DNA of 64,000 nucleotides from Sanderia malayensis (taxonomy: Eukaryota; Cnidaria; Scyphozoa; Semaeostomeae; Pelagiidae), in assembly GCA_013076295.1 (NCBI GenBank), contig RQOL01000574.1, positions 1 through 64,000 of the forward strand, in the 5' to 3' direction. Position 1 is the stretch's first letter; each line of letters opens with the position of its first letter. This document shows, piece by piece, positions 46,220 through 54,845 of the stretch. Both the position numbers and the translations under genes were made by a program. Below the pieces are notes generated by a model. It saw nothing but the letters and a program-made list of their open reading frames with translations. It did no database searches and was not told the DNA's origin.

Positions 46220-46662
46220 ATGGTAGAAGCAAGAGAACGCAGGGAAACAAGGACTTGTGTAAGAAGTCTAGGCCTAAACCACCTAAAGCCGGAAAGAGAC
46301 CAAAAGTCCAAAACATCCATTATGGCAAAATAGATGGAGTTTTTTGTGAATCGACAATGCGAGGTTATCATGCTTATATGAATCATGCAAAAGTAAGCAT
46401 TGGAGAAATTTTGTTTTGTGAAATCGAAGGTGAAAATGAATATGACGATGATGCAGTTGCAATTAAGATTGAAGATGGTGAAATTGTAGGATATGCTCCA
46501 GAAGAACTTTCATCTCTCTTTCACAAATTTCTTGAAGATCATGGTGAGATTGAGGCAGAATGTATTGGCTGGAGATTAAACAAGGGTGCTGGAAAGGGGG
46601 TTGAACTCCCAATGGATTACAGGTTTATTTTCAAAAGAGACAGACGAAAAACTGATAATTGA
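46220..46662 (+). CDS. HIRAN-domain protein carried by the pogo element (copy 2)
   Basis: Counterpart of 19811-20253. The HIRAN part is unchanged (RGYHAYMNHAKVSIGE, EYDDDAVAIKI, VGYAPEELSSLF, YRFIFKRDRRK), although the neighbouring transposase has decayed. The shift between the upstream ATG frame and the HIRAN frame is also present here (TGTGTAAGAAG at about 46255-46265), so it is not a random sequencing error. An in-frame start inside the lead, or a tiny splice, cannot be decided by eye. Confidence 0.72.
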
Positions 46663-47132
46663 CATTAGACAATCAAAGATAATTTAATGTGAAGCTTTTA
46701 AATAATCAATGAATGACAAAGCAAAGAAATTGCTTGAAATTTGTTGTCTGAAAATATCTAACTTGTGGACCTGGAAGCTGAGTATGTTTAAAATATCTTT
46801 TCATATTAGTTTATATAAAAAAGTCCCAACTTTTTAACTCTGAACACCTCAAACAATTTTCAGGAACAAGCAAATTGTTTCATCATCAAGTTGTGTGATA
46901 TAAATGCTTTTGTCAACAGCAGAATAGCATGTCCTCCAAAATTTCCAAGAAGGCAATAATATCCCACTCCCAAGTTTATTAAATATACTGTGAAAGCTTT
47001 ACGTTCATCATAGTCGTAAGGGTCCTTGTGATAAGAACTGCACCCTGAAAATATCATAAGTACCACATTTATAAGAACCTAGGTCAGTCTGTCTTTTAGA
47101 AAATATGTTCTTGTTTGCGGGGTTTTTCTGTA

Positions 47133-48286
47133 GAGGACTTTCCCCCAGCATTGTTAACCTTGTTAAAATGCATTTCTTCAGTCTCTGCAGTTCTTTCATA
47201 CTTCCCTGTTGATGACCAGTTTCTCTCTGTGATGAAAGAATTAAGAGCAGGGGCTGTGGTACAATGTTGCCCAGAGAAGCTGTTGCTGGTCCAAAGAAAG
47301 GCTCCCATTATGCACAATTTTTTAATATCACTCCCAAAGGAATCTGTGGCGGATGAAGTTAATGGTTTGGTATGGGAAATGGAGTCAAGAATTGGTTGGG
47401 TTTTTGGAAAAGATCCTCATTGTCTCCCTTATGTTATTGAAGAGGTGCAATCGGATTTTTTGTTTCTTCCAATTTTGCCTGTGTTGAATGAAAGGGGTGC
47501 TTATGCAAAGGATGTTTCATCGTTAAAGAAGGCATCTAAAGACTGCTGAAAGGACTACCGTGGACCTCCATCGTTAATGCCTGGAATATTCACCTTACAT
47601 TGCATGCATGGTATCATATTTGCGACTTGACTAATGAAAGTTTTGTTACTTGCCAATCCTTTGAATTTGATATTTTTTACGCATTTTCCAAACAGATATT
47701 TGTTATGGCCTTGATGTTATGGAAACCCAGAAGTCACTCAACACTCCCTTGACAATTTTGCAGACTCGCTTCTCAGACTGTTTGAATATTAGATTATAAA
47801 AGCTGTACTTTTTTATTAACAGTTCTTGGACTGTTATATGAAAAAGTAACAGTTTCTGAAATTTATTGATATATGAAATTTCAATCTTGGTACTGTTTGT
47901 GACAGCACCAAAGGTCATCATTTATGACAATCCTTGTAACTTTCATGACTATTGCATGAATTGTGACCCTTGTTTTTTCAGAAAGACATCATTTTATGTG
48001 GACAGATTTCATTGGAAAAATCATACGGGTTTCAACATTGCTTTTTGTTTTTTCTATTTCAACAAATTTCATTTCATGATTAATAATAAGCTTTTTTCCA
48101 TTTTTTACAACTTGCGCAGATAGTTATAATTTGTCTCTTTATCCACAATTCTCTGCAATCAATAGCCAGATAAATGAACAGAGAAACGCCTTGCCAAAAG
48201 GAGCGAAAAACAAATTGAGTCGAACTAATTTTTCCAACCATTTAAAGCTTATGTTTACGTAGTTGTACGAAAGAGAGTGCTGCGCA
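47133..48286 (+). pseudogene. KDZ-like transposase gene, catalytic C-terminal part (copy 2)
   Basis: Coding continues after the pogo element: FPVDDQFLSVMKELRAG, VVQCCPEKLLLVQRKAP, FGKDPHCLPYVIEEV and VLNERGAYAKDV to a stop at 47549. The other frame then gives SLMPGIFTLHCMHGIIF. After an intron-like AT-rich stretch come KVIIYDNPCNFHDYC, FYVDRFHWKNHTGF and, past a further intron, INSQINEQRNALPKGAKNKL. The order YDxxC, xxFHxxxH, xNEQxN matches the conserved acidic/His pattern of KDZ (Kyakuja-Dileera-Zisupton) transposases. Two stops make it a pseudogene. The family call is by motif pattern. Confidence 0.58.
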
Positions 48287-48479
48287 TTCACCAACCAGTT
48301 GTGCTTGCCTTGCTGCCAACGAACGACATGTGTTTTTCCACTTCAGAAGTTGTTTCATGTGGTTTGTTACGGTCTGGGAAATTGGAAGAATTAGAAGATT
48401 AAAACAAAAAACAATAAGTATTCCTACAATTATTTTATCATTTATAATTGTCATTTCATCTCGCTATCGGTCGATATTA

Positions 48480-49747
48480 TCTGTTTTATAATGTCATCTT
48501 ACAATGAGCAATGCTCCGCTTTAGTGGAAGAAAACAGAAAACACCCACCTTATGCATTCTCTGAGGAGCCCTCCTTCAAGCATGTTGGATTAGCCCCTAG
48601 GCATGCCCAATCCTATGTAGCTTCCACGGAAGCAAATATAGCATCACAGAATGCACGAAGCCAAGCGGCAGAGACTTCCAAAATCACTGGTACAGAGAAA
48701 GCAACCTGTAGTGCTGCAGAGACAGCAAGTTCTGAAGGGTTGGGCTTGGGCATTGACCCAGAAGATATTGTCTGCGAAAGACCGGTAGAAGAGGATGCCT
48801 TAAGCCTTTTTGGTGGGGCAGAGTTTGATGCAAATGACCCAAGTGATGTTGAAAATGAGGCATTATTGTTGTCAATTGACAATGCTTTAGTTCCATCTTT
48901 GGACAAAGGCCCCCCCAGTACATAGCCAATTGGCCAAAGTTATCGATGGGAAATTGGACACAGAATTTGACCTTTTAAAAAGAAAGGAAATTTCGGATAA
49001 ATATCCACCCCGGAAAATTGTGCCTCCCTCTTTTCACCTAATGTCAACCCTGAAATTTGGGGTAAATTGGGGACCAATGCAAAACGACGTATGTCTTCAC
49101 TGCAACATTCACTGGTGAAAGCAACATCTGCAGTTTCTCTCACAATGAATAACCTCTTGTCTGCCAGAGAGCAAAAAAGCATTCCTGACTATAAGGATTT
49201 GATTGCGAAACTTATTGATTCAGCGGTGTTGCTTGGTCATGTCAGCAGTGAACTGACTTTTAAGCGAAGGGATTTTTTACGGCCCTACTTGACGAATGAA
49301 TTTTATGTTAAACCAGGTTATGTTAAACCTGCAATGTTAAACCAGGCAACTATCTATTTGGAGGTGATCTGCCTGAAACTTTCAAACAGTTATGGGCTAC
49401 AAACAGAATTGTTAGCAATGCTACTAACACTGCAAACCATGGTTTTTCTACCCAGAGAGGTTATAGGCCCAGACCTTCTTTTCAAGGGCAGAACCAACAG
49501 GGTGCTAGTGTATCCCAAAATTCTGTTGGAGGATATCGAGGGAGGCTGCCATACAACCCCCGAAGAAACAATCAGCAGCCACACTTTCCAAAGAAGAAGT
49601 TCACAAAGAACTAAATTCTGCTAAACTACAGGTAAGCAGATTTCAGAAGCTCACCGATAGCACCATACTGCCTTATTTGCAAGCAAAAGTTCAATCCTTT
49701 CAAGCGGGACAATTATCAGGCTATGTTTCAGTTTGGAGTGAGATAAC
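48480..49747 (+). pseudogene. DIRS retrotransposon, gag and start of RT (left part)
   Basis: ATG at 48491 opens a 144-aa acidic, serine-rich gag start (SSYNEQCSALVEENRKHPPY). After frameshifts near 48925 and 49067 it continues KRRMSSLQHSLVKATSAVSL, DSAVLLGHVSSELTFKRRDF, then YLFGGDLPETFKQLWATNR and an arginine/glycine-rich tail ending HFPKKKFTKN. This order is characteristic of DIRS gag. RT begins KLTDSTILPYLQAKVQSFQA and reaches VSVWSEI, where the gypsy element is inserted. DIRS elements use a tyrosine recombinase instead of an integrase. Termini were not identified. Confidence 0.72.
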
Positions 49748-49903
49748 TAGAGAACTGCTAGAAATTTACATAAGGACTGGGACTAGCCTGGTGCTATTTA
49801 TTGTTGTTGTTTCCTAAAGTCTCATTTGTAGTCGTCCATCATTCTGTTCGTTGATATTGAGATATGAATACATTTGACGATGAAATAGATGGACTCTTAT
49901 CTA
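49748..49903 (+). repeat. 5' LTR of the gypsy element
   Basis: 156 bp, TAGAGAACTGCTAGA ... CTCTTATCTA. It begins TAGA and ends TCTA instead of TG...CA. It has about 50 bp (49767-49817, ending TTGTTGTTGTTTCCTA) that the 3' LTR lacks; otherwise almost identical (ATGAATACATTTG here, ATGAATAGATTTG in the 3' LTR). Confidence 0.75.
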
Positions 49904-49916
49904 TGATGGACGACTA
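49829..49916 (+). promoter_or_regulatory. Putative self-priming pair: LTR TAGTCGTCCATCAT and adjacent primer-binding site
   Basis: TAGTCGTCCATCAT at 49829-49842 inside the LTR is a perfect 14-base complement of ATGATGGACGACTA at 49903-49916, which starts exactly at the LTR end where a primer-binding site must lie. Self-priming Ty3/gypsy elements of the Tf1/sushi type use the 5' end of their own transcript paired to this site in place of a tRNA. If so, transcription would start near 49829. Confidence 0.6.
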
Positions 49917-50109
49917 AACAACTCAAGAATAAAATGTGTGATTTCCTTGGAAGTAAATAAAACCATAGCACAGAGGAAACTGACATTAAACGGTGAGAAA
50001 TAAGAACGAATCGTGACGGCGGCCATTTTGGATTTTCCGAATTTGACTTTCTTGACTCTGCTTGGACTTCTCCTACGAGCAATAACGATCCTTCATCATC
50101 CCAACAACC

Positions 50110-50517
50110 ATGCCAAAACATAGATGCCCATTTCCTGCTTGTGCATATGAAACAACTGACGTTACAGATGAGCTTGCTGCAGTCCTTCTTACAGTTCACT
50201 CCAAGCGACTCCATTGGACTCTCCCAGCTCAGGCCATCCAAAATTCAGCAGCCAGAGTGGAGAAAGTCCGACGACCAACTATTACTAGTGCAGGGACAAG
50301 CGAAGAATGGTCATACTTCATTACTCGTTGGCAGGACTACACAGAGGCGACCAAAGTAGAAGGCAAAGATAAAGTAATTCAACTACTCGAATGCTGTGAC
50401 GAACAGCTCAGAAAAGACCTCACACGTAACGCTGGGGGCAGCTTAACAAATAAATCTACTGAAGAAGTCCTTCAAGCAATAAAAAAGCTAGCTGTTAGAG
50501 AGGAAATGCTATGGTAG
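50110..50517 (+). CDS. Gypsy gag, N-terminal part
   Basis: 135 aa starting MPKHRCPFPACAYETTDVTD, which contains a C2H2-like finger (CPFPACAYETTDV...HSKRLH) that is unusual at the start of a gag. EEWSYFITRWQDYTEATKV and the following helices are capsid-like. It ends at EEMLW with a one-base overlap into the next frame at 50511, where VARVQLHQMKQ continues the capsid, so this is a frameshifted gag, not a separate gene. Confidence 0.7.
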   Translation: MPKHRCPFPACAYETTDVTDELAAVLLTVHSKRLHWTLPAQAIQNSAARVEKVRRPTITSAGTSEEWSYFITRWQDYTEATKVEGKDKVIQLLECCDEQLRKDLTRNAGGSLTNKSTEEVLQAIKKLAVREEMLW

Positions 50518-51752
50518 CTAGGGTCCAGCTCCACCAAATGAAACAGGATAGGGACGAGACCATAAGATGCTTTTGTGCCCGCCTTTGCGGCCAAGCTGGT
50601 GTATGTAAATTCCTTGTACCATGCCCAGAATGCCATACAGAAGCCAATTACACTGAGAATGTACTTCGCGATGTTATTACCCGTGGCTTAGCAGATGAGG
50701 AGATCCAGCTAGACCTCCTTGGTGAGAGAAACCAAGACATGAGTCTGGAACAAGTGCTACAGTTTGTTGAGGCCAAAGAATCCGGTAAAAGGTCTGCAGG
50801 CCGCCTATTTCAAACCCCAGGTGCCGAGGCAATCCGCAGCCAGTACCGCATGAAACAGAATGCAGACCGAAAGCGTACTGACAAACCCACTGAGGCATGC
50901 TATTACTGTGGACAATTAGGCAATGGCCACAAAGCTTCAATCACGCTCCGAAAAAAAGAATGTCCTGCTTTCGGTGCCACCTGCCAACTATGCGGTCGGT
51001 CAAATCACGTTGAGACTGCATGTTGTAGTAAAGACAAGCCTATTCGCCGAAGACCCCCACCCAATGTCGACACCGACAGGCAAGCGGAAGGGGCCATCTT
51101 CGACACCCTTTGCCATATAACCAGTCAGAACAAGGACATCCACGGAATCTCCCTGGACCACCATCTGTACAATAATCTAAACGATTGCTGGATTCGACGT
51201 GCATCCCAGCCACAGCCATTCATTTCGCTGAAAGTTTCCCTCCATCCTCAAGACTACGTGGCCCTGGGATACAAGCCGGTTACCAAAACACCCATGTCCA
51301 TGGAACTACCCGCAATGGCAGACACAGGCTGCCAAAGTTGCCTAGCAAGTCTGAGCATCATACGCCGCCTTGGCTTAAGTGAGGCAGACCTCATCCCCGT
51401 CACCACTCGCATGCATGCAGCAAACAACAGTGGCATCAGGATTCTTGGCGCCATCGTCGTACGCTTTACAGGCACAACCGCACCTGGACGGAACCTTGAG
51501 ACCAGGCAGATTGTATATGTCACCAAAGATTCCGACCGCCTGTTCTTAAGCTGGGAGACTTGCAAAGATCTGGAAATAATTTCGGAACAATTCCCGACTG
51601 TGGGAGAAGCTCTCTCTGCTCAGTCCAATAGCTTGGTAGACCACACTAGCCGTCCAACCAACCCTTGCGTCAGCAACCGCCACCCAAACCAGCTGCACCT
51701 CCATTCCCTGCAACAGAGGCCAACCGGGAACGCTTACAAGATTGGATCCTAG
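50511..51752 (+). CDS. Gypsy gag C-terminus with zinc knuckles, and protease
   Basis: 413 aa. After capsid helices (RDETIRCFCARLCGQAGVC) come two cysteine/histidine knuckles (CYYCGQLGNGHKAS and CQLCGRSNHVETACC). Further on is a retropepsin with the active-site MADTGCQSCLAS (Asp-Thr-Gly) and a second strand RILGAIVVRFTG. It ends at 51752 and overlaps the RT frame (51665 on) by about 90 bases, so gag-pro and pol are joined by a shift. The overlap may be a programmed frameshift or decay. Confidence 0.75.
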   Translation: MVARVQLHQMKQDRDETIRCFCARLCGQAGVCKFLVPCPECHTEANYTENVLRDVITRGLADEEIQLDLLGERNQDMSLEQVLQFVEAKESGKRSAGRLFQTPGAEAIRSQYRMKQNADRKRTDKPTEACYYCGQLGNGHKASITLRKKECPAFGATCQLCGRSNHVETACCSKDKPIRRRPPPNVDTDRQAEGAIFDTLCHITSQNKDIHGISLDHHLYNNLNDCWIRRASQPQPFISLKVSLHPQDYVALGYKPVTKTPMSMELPAMADTGCQSCLASLSIIRRLGLSEADLIPVTTRMHAANNSGIRILGAIVVRFTGTTAPGRNLETRQIVYVTKDSDRLFLSWETCKDLEIISEQFPTVGEALSAQSNSLVDHTSRPTNPCVSNRHPNQLHLHSLQQRPTGNAYKIGS

Positions 51753-53173
51753 ACTACTACAAGTCCAGTACATTGAATACATGTGAGCACCAGCGGCTTC
51801 CGCTTATGGATAGCGTGCCAATGCGACTCATGGTGAACCCAGATGCTAACCCAGTGGCCCACCACACTCCGATTCCAGTGCCCCTCCACTGGCAAGAAGA
51901 GGTAAAAGCCGGCCTTGATCAAAATGTAGCCCTCGGCGTCCTGGAGACTGTGCCAGTAGGAGAGCCAGTGATGTGGTGTCATCGCATGGTCGTGTGTCCA
52001 AAGAAGAATGGCAAACCACGCCGCACATTGGACTTTCAGCCTCTTAACCTCCATGCTACACATGAGACGCACCATACCCAGAGCCCCTTCCACCAAGCAC
52101 GCTCAGTGCCCCACAATAAAAAGAAGACCGTGTTTGATTGTTGGAATGGATACCATAGCGTTCCCCTGCACGAAGATGATCGCCACCTCACCACATTTAT
52201 CAGCCCTTGGGGACGTTACCGCTACAATACAGCCCCCCAGGGATACATTGCATTAGGTGATGGCTACTCGCGTAGATTTGATGAAATTGTCTCCCATATC
52301 CCACACAAGACCAAGTGTATTGATGACACCCTGTTGTGGGCAGACGACATCAGCAGCAGCTTTCACCAAGCAGTTAACTGGCTTGACATTTGTGGGAGTC
52401 ATGGAATTACGCTAAACCCAACTAAGTTTGTCTTCGCTGCAGACACAGTTGAGTTTGCCGGATTTGAGATCACTAATGACAGTGTACGTCCATGCGCAAA
52501 ATATCTTGATGCCATCCGCCATTTTCCTACTCCAACCAACATAACCGACATGCGCTCTTGGTTTGGCCTGATCAACCAGGTATCTTACGCTTTTGCAGCT
52601 ACCGAGCGCATGTTGCCATTCCGTGAGTCGTTGAAGCCTGGGACACATTTCTTATGGAACGATGAGCTACAACGGCTGTTCGATGAATCCAAATCACTGA
52701 TCATCAGCGAAATTGAAGACGGGGTCCGCATCTTTGATAAACTCAAGCCCATGTGCCTGGCCACCGACTGGTCTAAAACAGGTATTGGTTACTGGCTCTT
52801 CCAGAAACACTGTCATTGCCCATCTACAGATCCCTTCTGCTGTTGCAGTGGCTGGAAAGTAACTCTTGTTGGCAGTCGATTTACCCATGCAGCAGAGTCA
52901 CGCTATGCTCCAATTGAAGGTGAAGCTTTAGCAGTTGCCGACGCCTTGGATAAGGCACGCTTCTTTGTCCTTGGCTGCAATAATTTAATCATTGCCGTTG
53001 ACCACAAACCTCTCCTAAAGATTTTTGGTGACCGTTCACTAGACGAAATATCCAACGGCCGACTCAGAAACCTTAAGGAAAAGACGCTTCGATACAAGTT
53101 CCATCCGACATCCTTTCCTGACCCATATCCGCACCAAAGAACCGCCACAGGGTTCTTGCTCCTTCAGCATTGA
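51665..53173 (+). CDS. Gypsy reverse transcriptase and RNase H
   Basis: 502 aa. RT motifs: [50 protein letters not shown] with the first catalytic Asp position, [19 protein letters not shown], and [11 protein letters not shown] as the catalytic box (CIDD replacing the more common YIDD). The tether contains [19 protein letters not shown]. RNase H follows: [33 protein letters not shown] and [15 protein letters not shown]. The stop at 53173 follows a frameshift near 53150, after which the frame continues into integrase. Confidence 0.85.
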   Translation: MRQQPPPKPAAPPFPATEANRERLQDWILDYYKSSTLNTCEHQRLPLMDSVPMRLMVNPDANPVAHHTPIPVPLHWQEEVKAGLDQNVALGVLETVPVGEPVMWCHRMVVCPKKNGKPRRTLDFQPLNLHATHETHHTQSPFHQARSVPHNKKKTVFDCWNGYHSVPLHEDDRHLTTFISPWGRYRYNTAPQGYIALGDGYSRRFDEIVSHIPHKTKCIDDTLLWADDISSSFHQAVNWLDICGSHGITLNPTKFVFAADTVEFAGFEITNDSVRPCAKYLDAIRHFPTPTNITDMRSWFGLINQVSYAFAATERMLPFRESLKPGTHFLWNDELQRLFDESKSLIISEIEDGVRIFDKLKPMCLATDWSKTGIGYWLFQKHCHCPSTDPFCCCSGWKVTLVGSRFTHAAESRYAPIEGEALAVADALDKARFFVLGCNNLIIAVDHKPLLKIFGDRSLDEISNGRLRNLKEKTLRYKFHPTSFPDPYPHQRTATGFLLLQH

Positions 53174-54602
53174 CCATGAGCTAGTATCGGCAGCTTCATC
53201 CACCCTGAGCACCATTGCCGTCACTTGGGAGCGTGTCAAGCTAGCAACCACCAGCGACCCAGACTTGCTCGAATTGACTACCATAATCGAATCAGGATTC
53301 CCAGAGTTTCAGCACCAGCTCCCACTTGCCCTCCAGGAATACTACAGGTTTCGTCAGCACCTCCACACTGTTGATGGTGTCATCCTCTACAAAGATCGCA
53401 TCGTGATCCCTCCTTCCCTTAGAGACACGATATTGACCACGTTACATTCTGCCCATCAAGGGGTGACGTCAATGACTGCCAGAGCAGAGTCCACCATTTT
53501 CGGGCCAGGCATCACACCAGCCATCACCGCACAACGAGAGCGCTGCTCCCACTGCAACTGCATGACCCCCTCCCAGCCAAGTGCTCCGCCGTACCCACCC
53601 ATGCTGCCAGCGTACCCTTTCCAATGTATCTGTGCTGACTACTTTCACTACAAAGGGGTCAACTACCTTGTAGCGGTAGACCGATACTCCAATTGGCCAA
53701 TTGTCGAAAGGGCACGTGATGGTTCTGCTGGATTAATTGAAAGCTTACGGCGAACCTTTGCGACATATGGCATTCCTGATGAGTGCGCCACGGATGGAGG
53801 ACCACAGTTCATTGCACAATCCACACAGCAATTCCTGAAAGATTGGGGAGTTCACCATCGCCTTTCCTCTGTTGCCTTCCCACATTCCAACTGTAGGGCA
53901 GAGGTTGGGGTGAAAACTGTCAAACGGCTGATTACAAACAACACAGACCCACATGGTGACCTCAACACTAACGCATTCCAACGAGCCATATTGCAGTACC
54001 GAAACACCCCTGACCCAAGCACCATGCTGTCTCCTGCTCAATGCGTGTTTGGAAGGCCCATCAAGGATTTTCTACCGATACTCCCCGGCTGTTTTGTCCC
54101 TCATCCAACTTGGCAAGATACTCTCGCCTTGCGGGAAGATGCTCTGAGAAACAGGCACATGCAAGCATCTGAAAGGTGGGCAGAGCACACAAAAAGGCTT
54201 CCACCGCTGGTAGTAGGAGACCATGTGAGGATTCAGAATCAGACCGGATCACACCCCACGCGATGGGACAAGACAGGGATTGTTATAGAGGTACGGCAAT
54301 TCGACCATTATGTCACACGGGTAGATGGTTCTGGGCGGATCACAATCCGCAACCGGAAATTCCTGAGACGATATACCCCAGTTCAGAGGACACCACCACG
54401 TCGCCTCCTGCATGATGACCTTCAGTATGCACGCCAATCTTGCCCCATCCCCCTCCCCAAGCCAAGCACCCCGGTTCGAACCCACTGCCCGGCAAAAGCG
54501 CCAGAGGCCTCAACTCCGTCAGACCAGCCCTCGCCAATGTGCCAGCCTCCAAGTGCTCCTGAGCCTGCAACTCCAACTGCGGAGACTACGAAGCCACAAT
54601 AA
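53150..54602 (+). CDS. Gypsy integrase
   Basis: Open from about 53150; best continuous block is 53265-54602 (445 aa). The HHCC zinc module reads [11 protein letters not shown] ... CSHCNCMT. The catalytic core has [20 protein letters not shown] (first Asp), [20 protein letters not shown] (second Asp) and [15 protein letters not shown] (Glu). A GPY-like [17 protein letters not shown] module follows, then a proline-rich tail; no chromodomain is visible. It ends with TAA at 54600. Confidence 0.87.
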
Positions 54603-54734
54603 GAAGGGGCTCCTGGAACAGTGAACATCAGAACTCTGTTTTCTTAACTTTGTTGTTATTTTGTTGTTTTTATCAGTCTTCACCGCCCTTTCCGAAGCAG
54701 TATAGCGAAAGGACAATAAAGACTTGGGGGGAGG

Positions 54735-54840
54735 TAGAGAACTGCTAGACATTAAGTCTCATTTGTAGTCGTCCATCATTCTGTTCGTTGATATTGAGAT
54801 ATGAATAGATTTGACGATGAAATAGATGGACTCTTATCTA
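54735..54840 (+). repeat. 3' LTR of the gypsy element
   Basis: 106 bp, same ends as the 5' LTR but without its ~50-bp internal segment. It follows a G-rich polypurine tract. The TAGTCGTCCATCAT segment is conserved. Confidence 0.75.
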
Positions 54841-54845
54841 ATAAC

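Larger units (their letters stand above)
42609..47130 (-). mobile_element. Pogo-like element with HIRAN cargo, interrupted by a Helitron-like element
   Basis: Left end CAGTAAAACCCCGCAAACAA then GAACAT. The right end, inverted, is CAGAAAAACCCCGCAAACAA then GAACAT. TA lies on both sides (42607-42608 and 47131-47132), the pogo/Tigger target. Length is 4522 bp, or 2880 bp without the 1642-bp insert. Contents: transposase on minus (split), zinc-finger-like leader ORF on minus and HIRAN gene on plus. It sits inside the KDZ-like gene. Confidence 0.85.
49748..54840 (+). mobile_element. Ty3/gypsy LTR retrotransposon, near full length
   Basis: Inserted in DIRS RT with a 5-bp target duplication ATAAC (49743-49747 and 54841-54845). 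Removing it joins WSEI to TSDKNILDII in frame. Contains a 5' LTR, gag with zinc knuckles, protease, RT, RNase H, integrase, a polypurine tract (TTGGGGGGAGG just before 54735) and a 3' LTR. Order RT-RNaseH-IN places it in Ty3/gypsy. Three frameshifts separate the ORFs. Confidence 0.88.

Noticed and set aside
51749..52096. Minus-strand ORFs across the gypsy pol region
   Set aside because: Antisense shadows of a GC-richer coding region; no family features.
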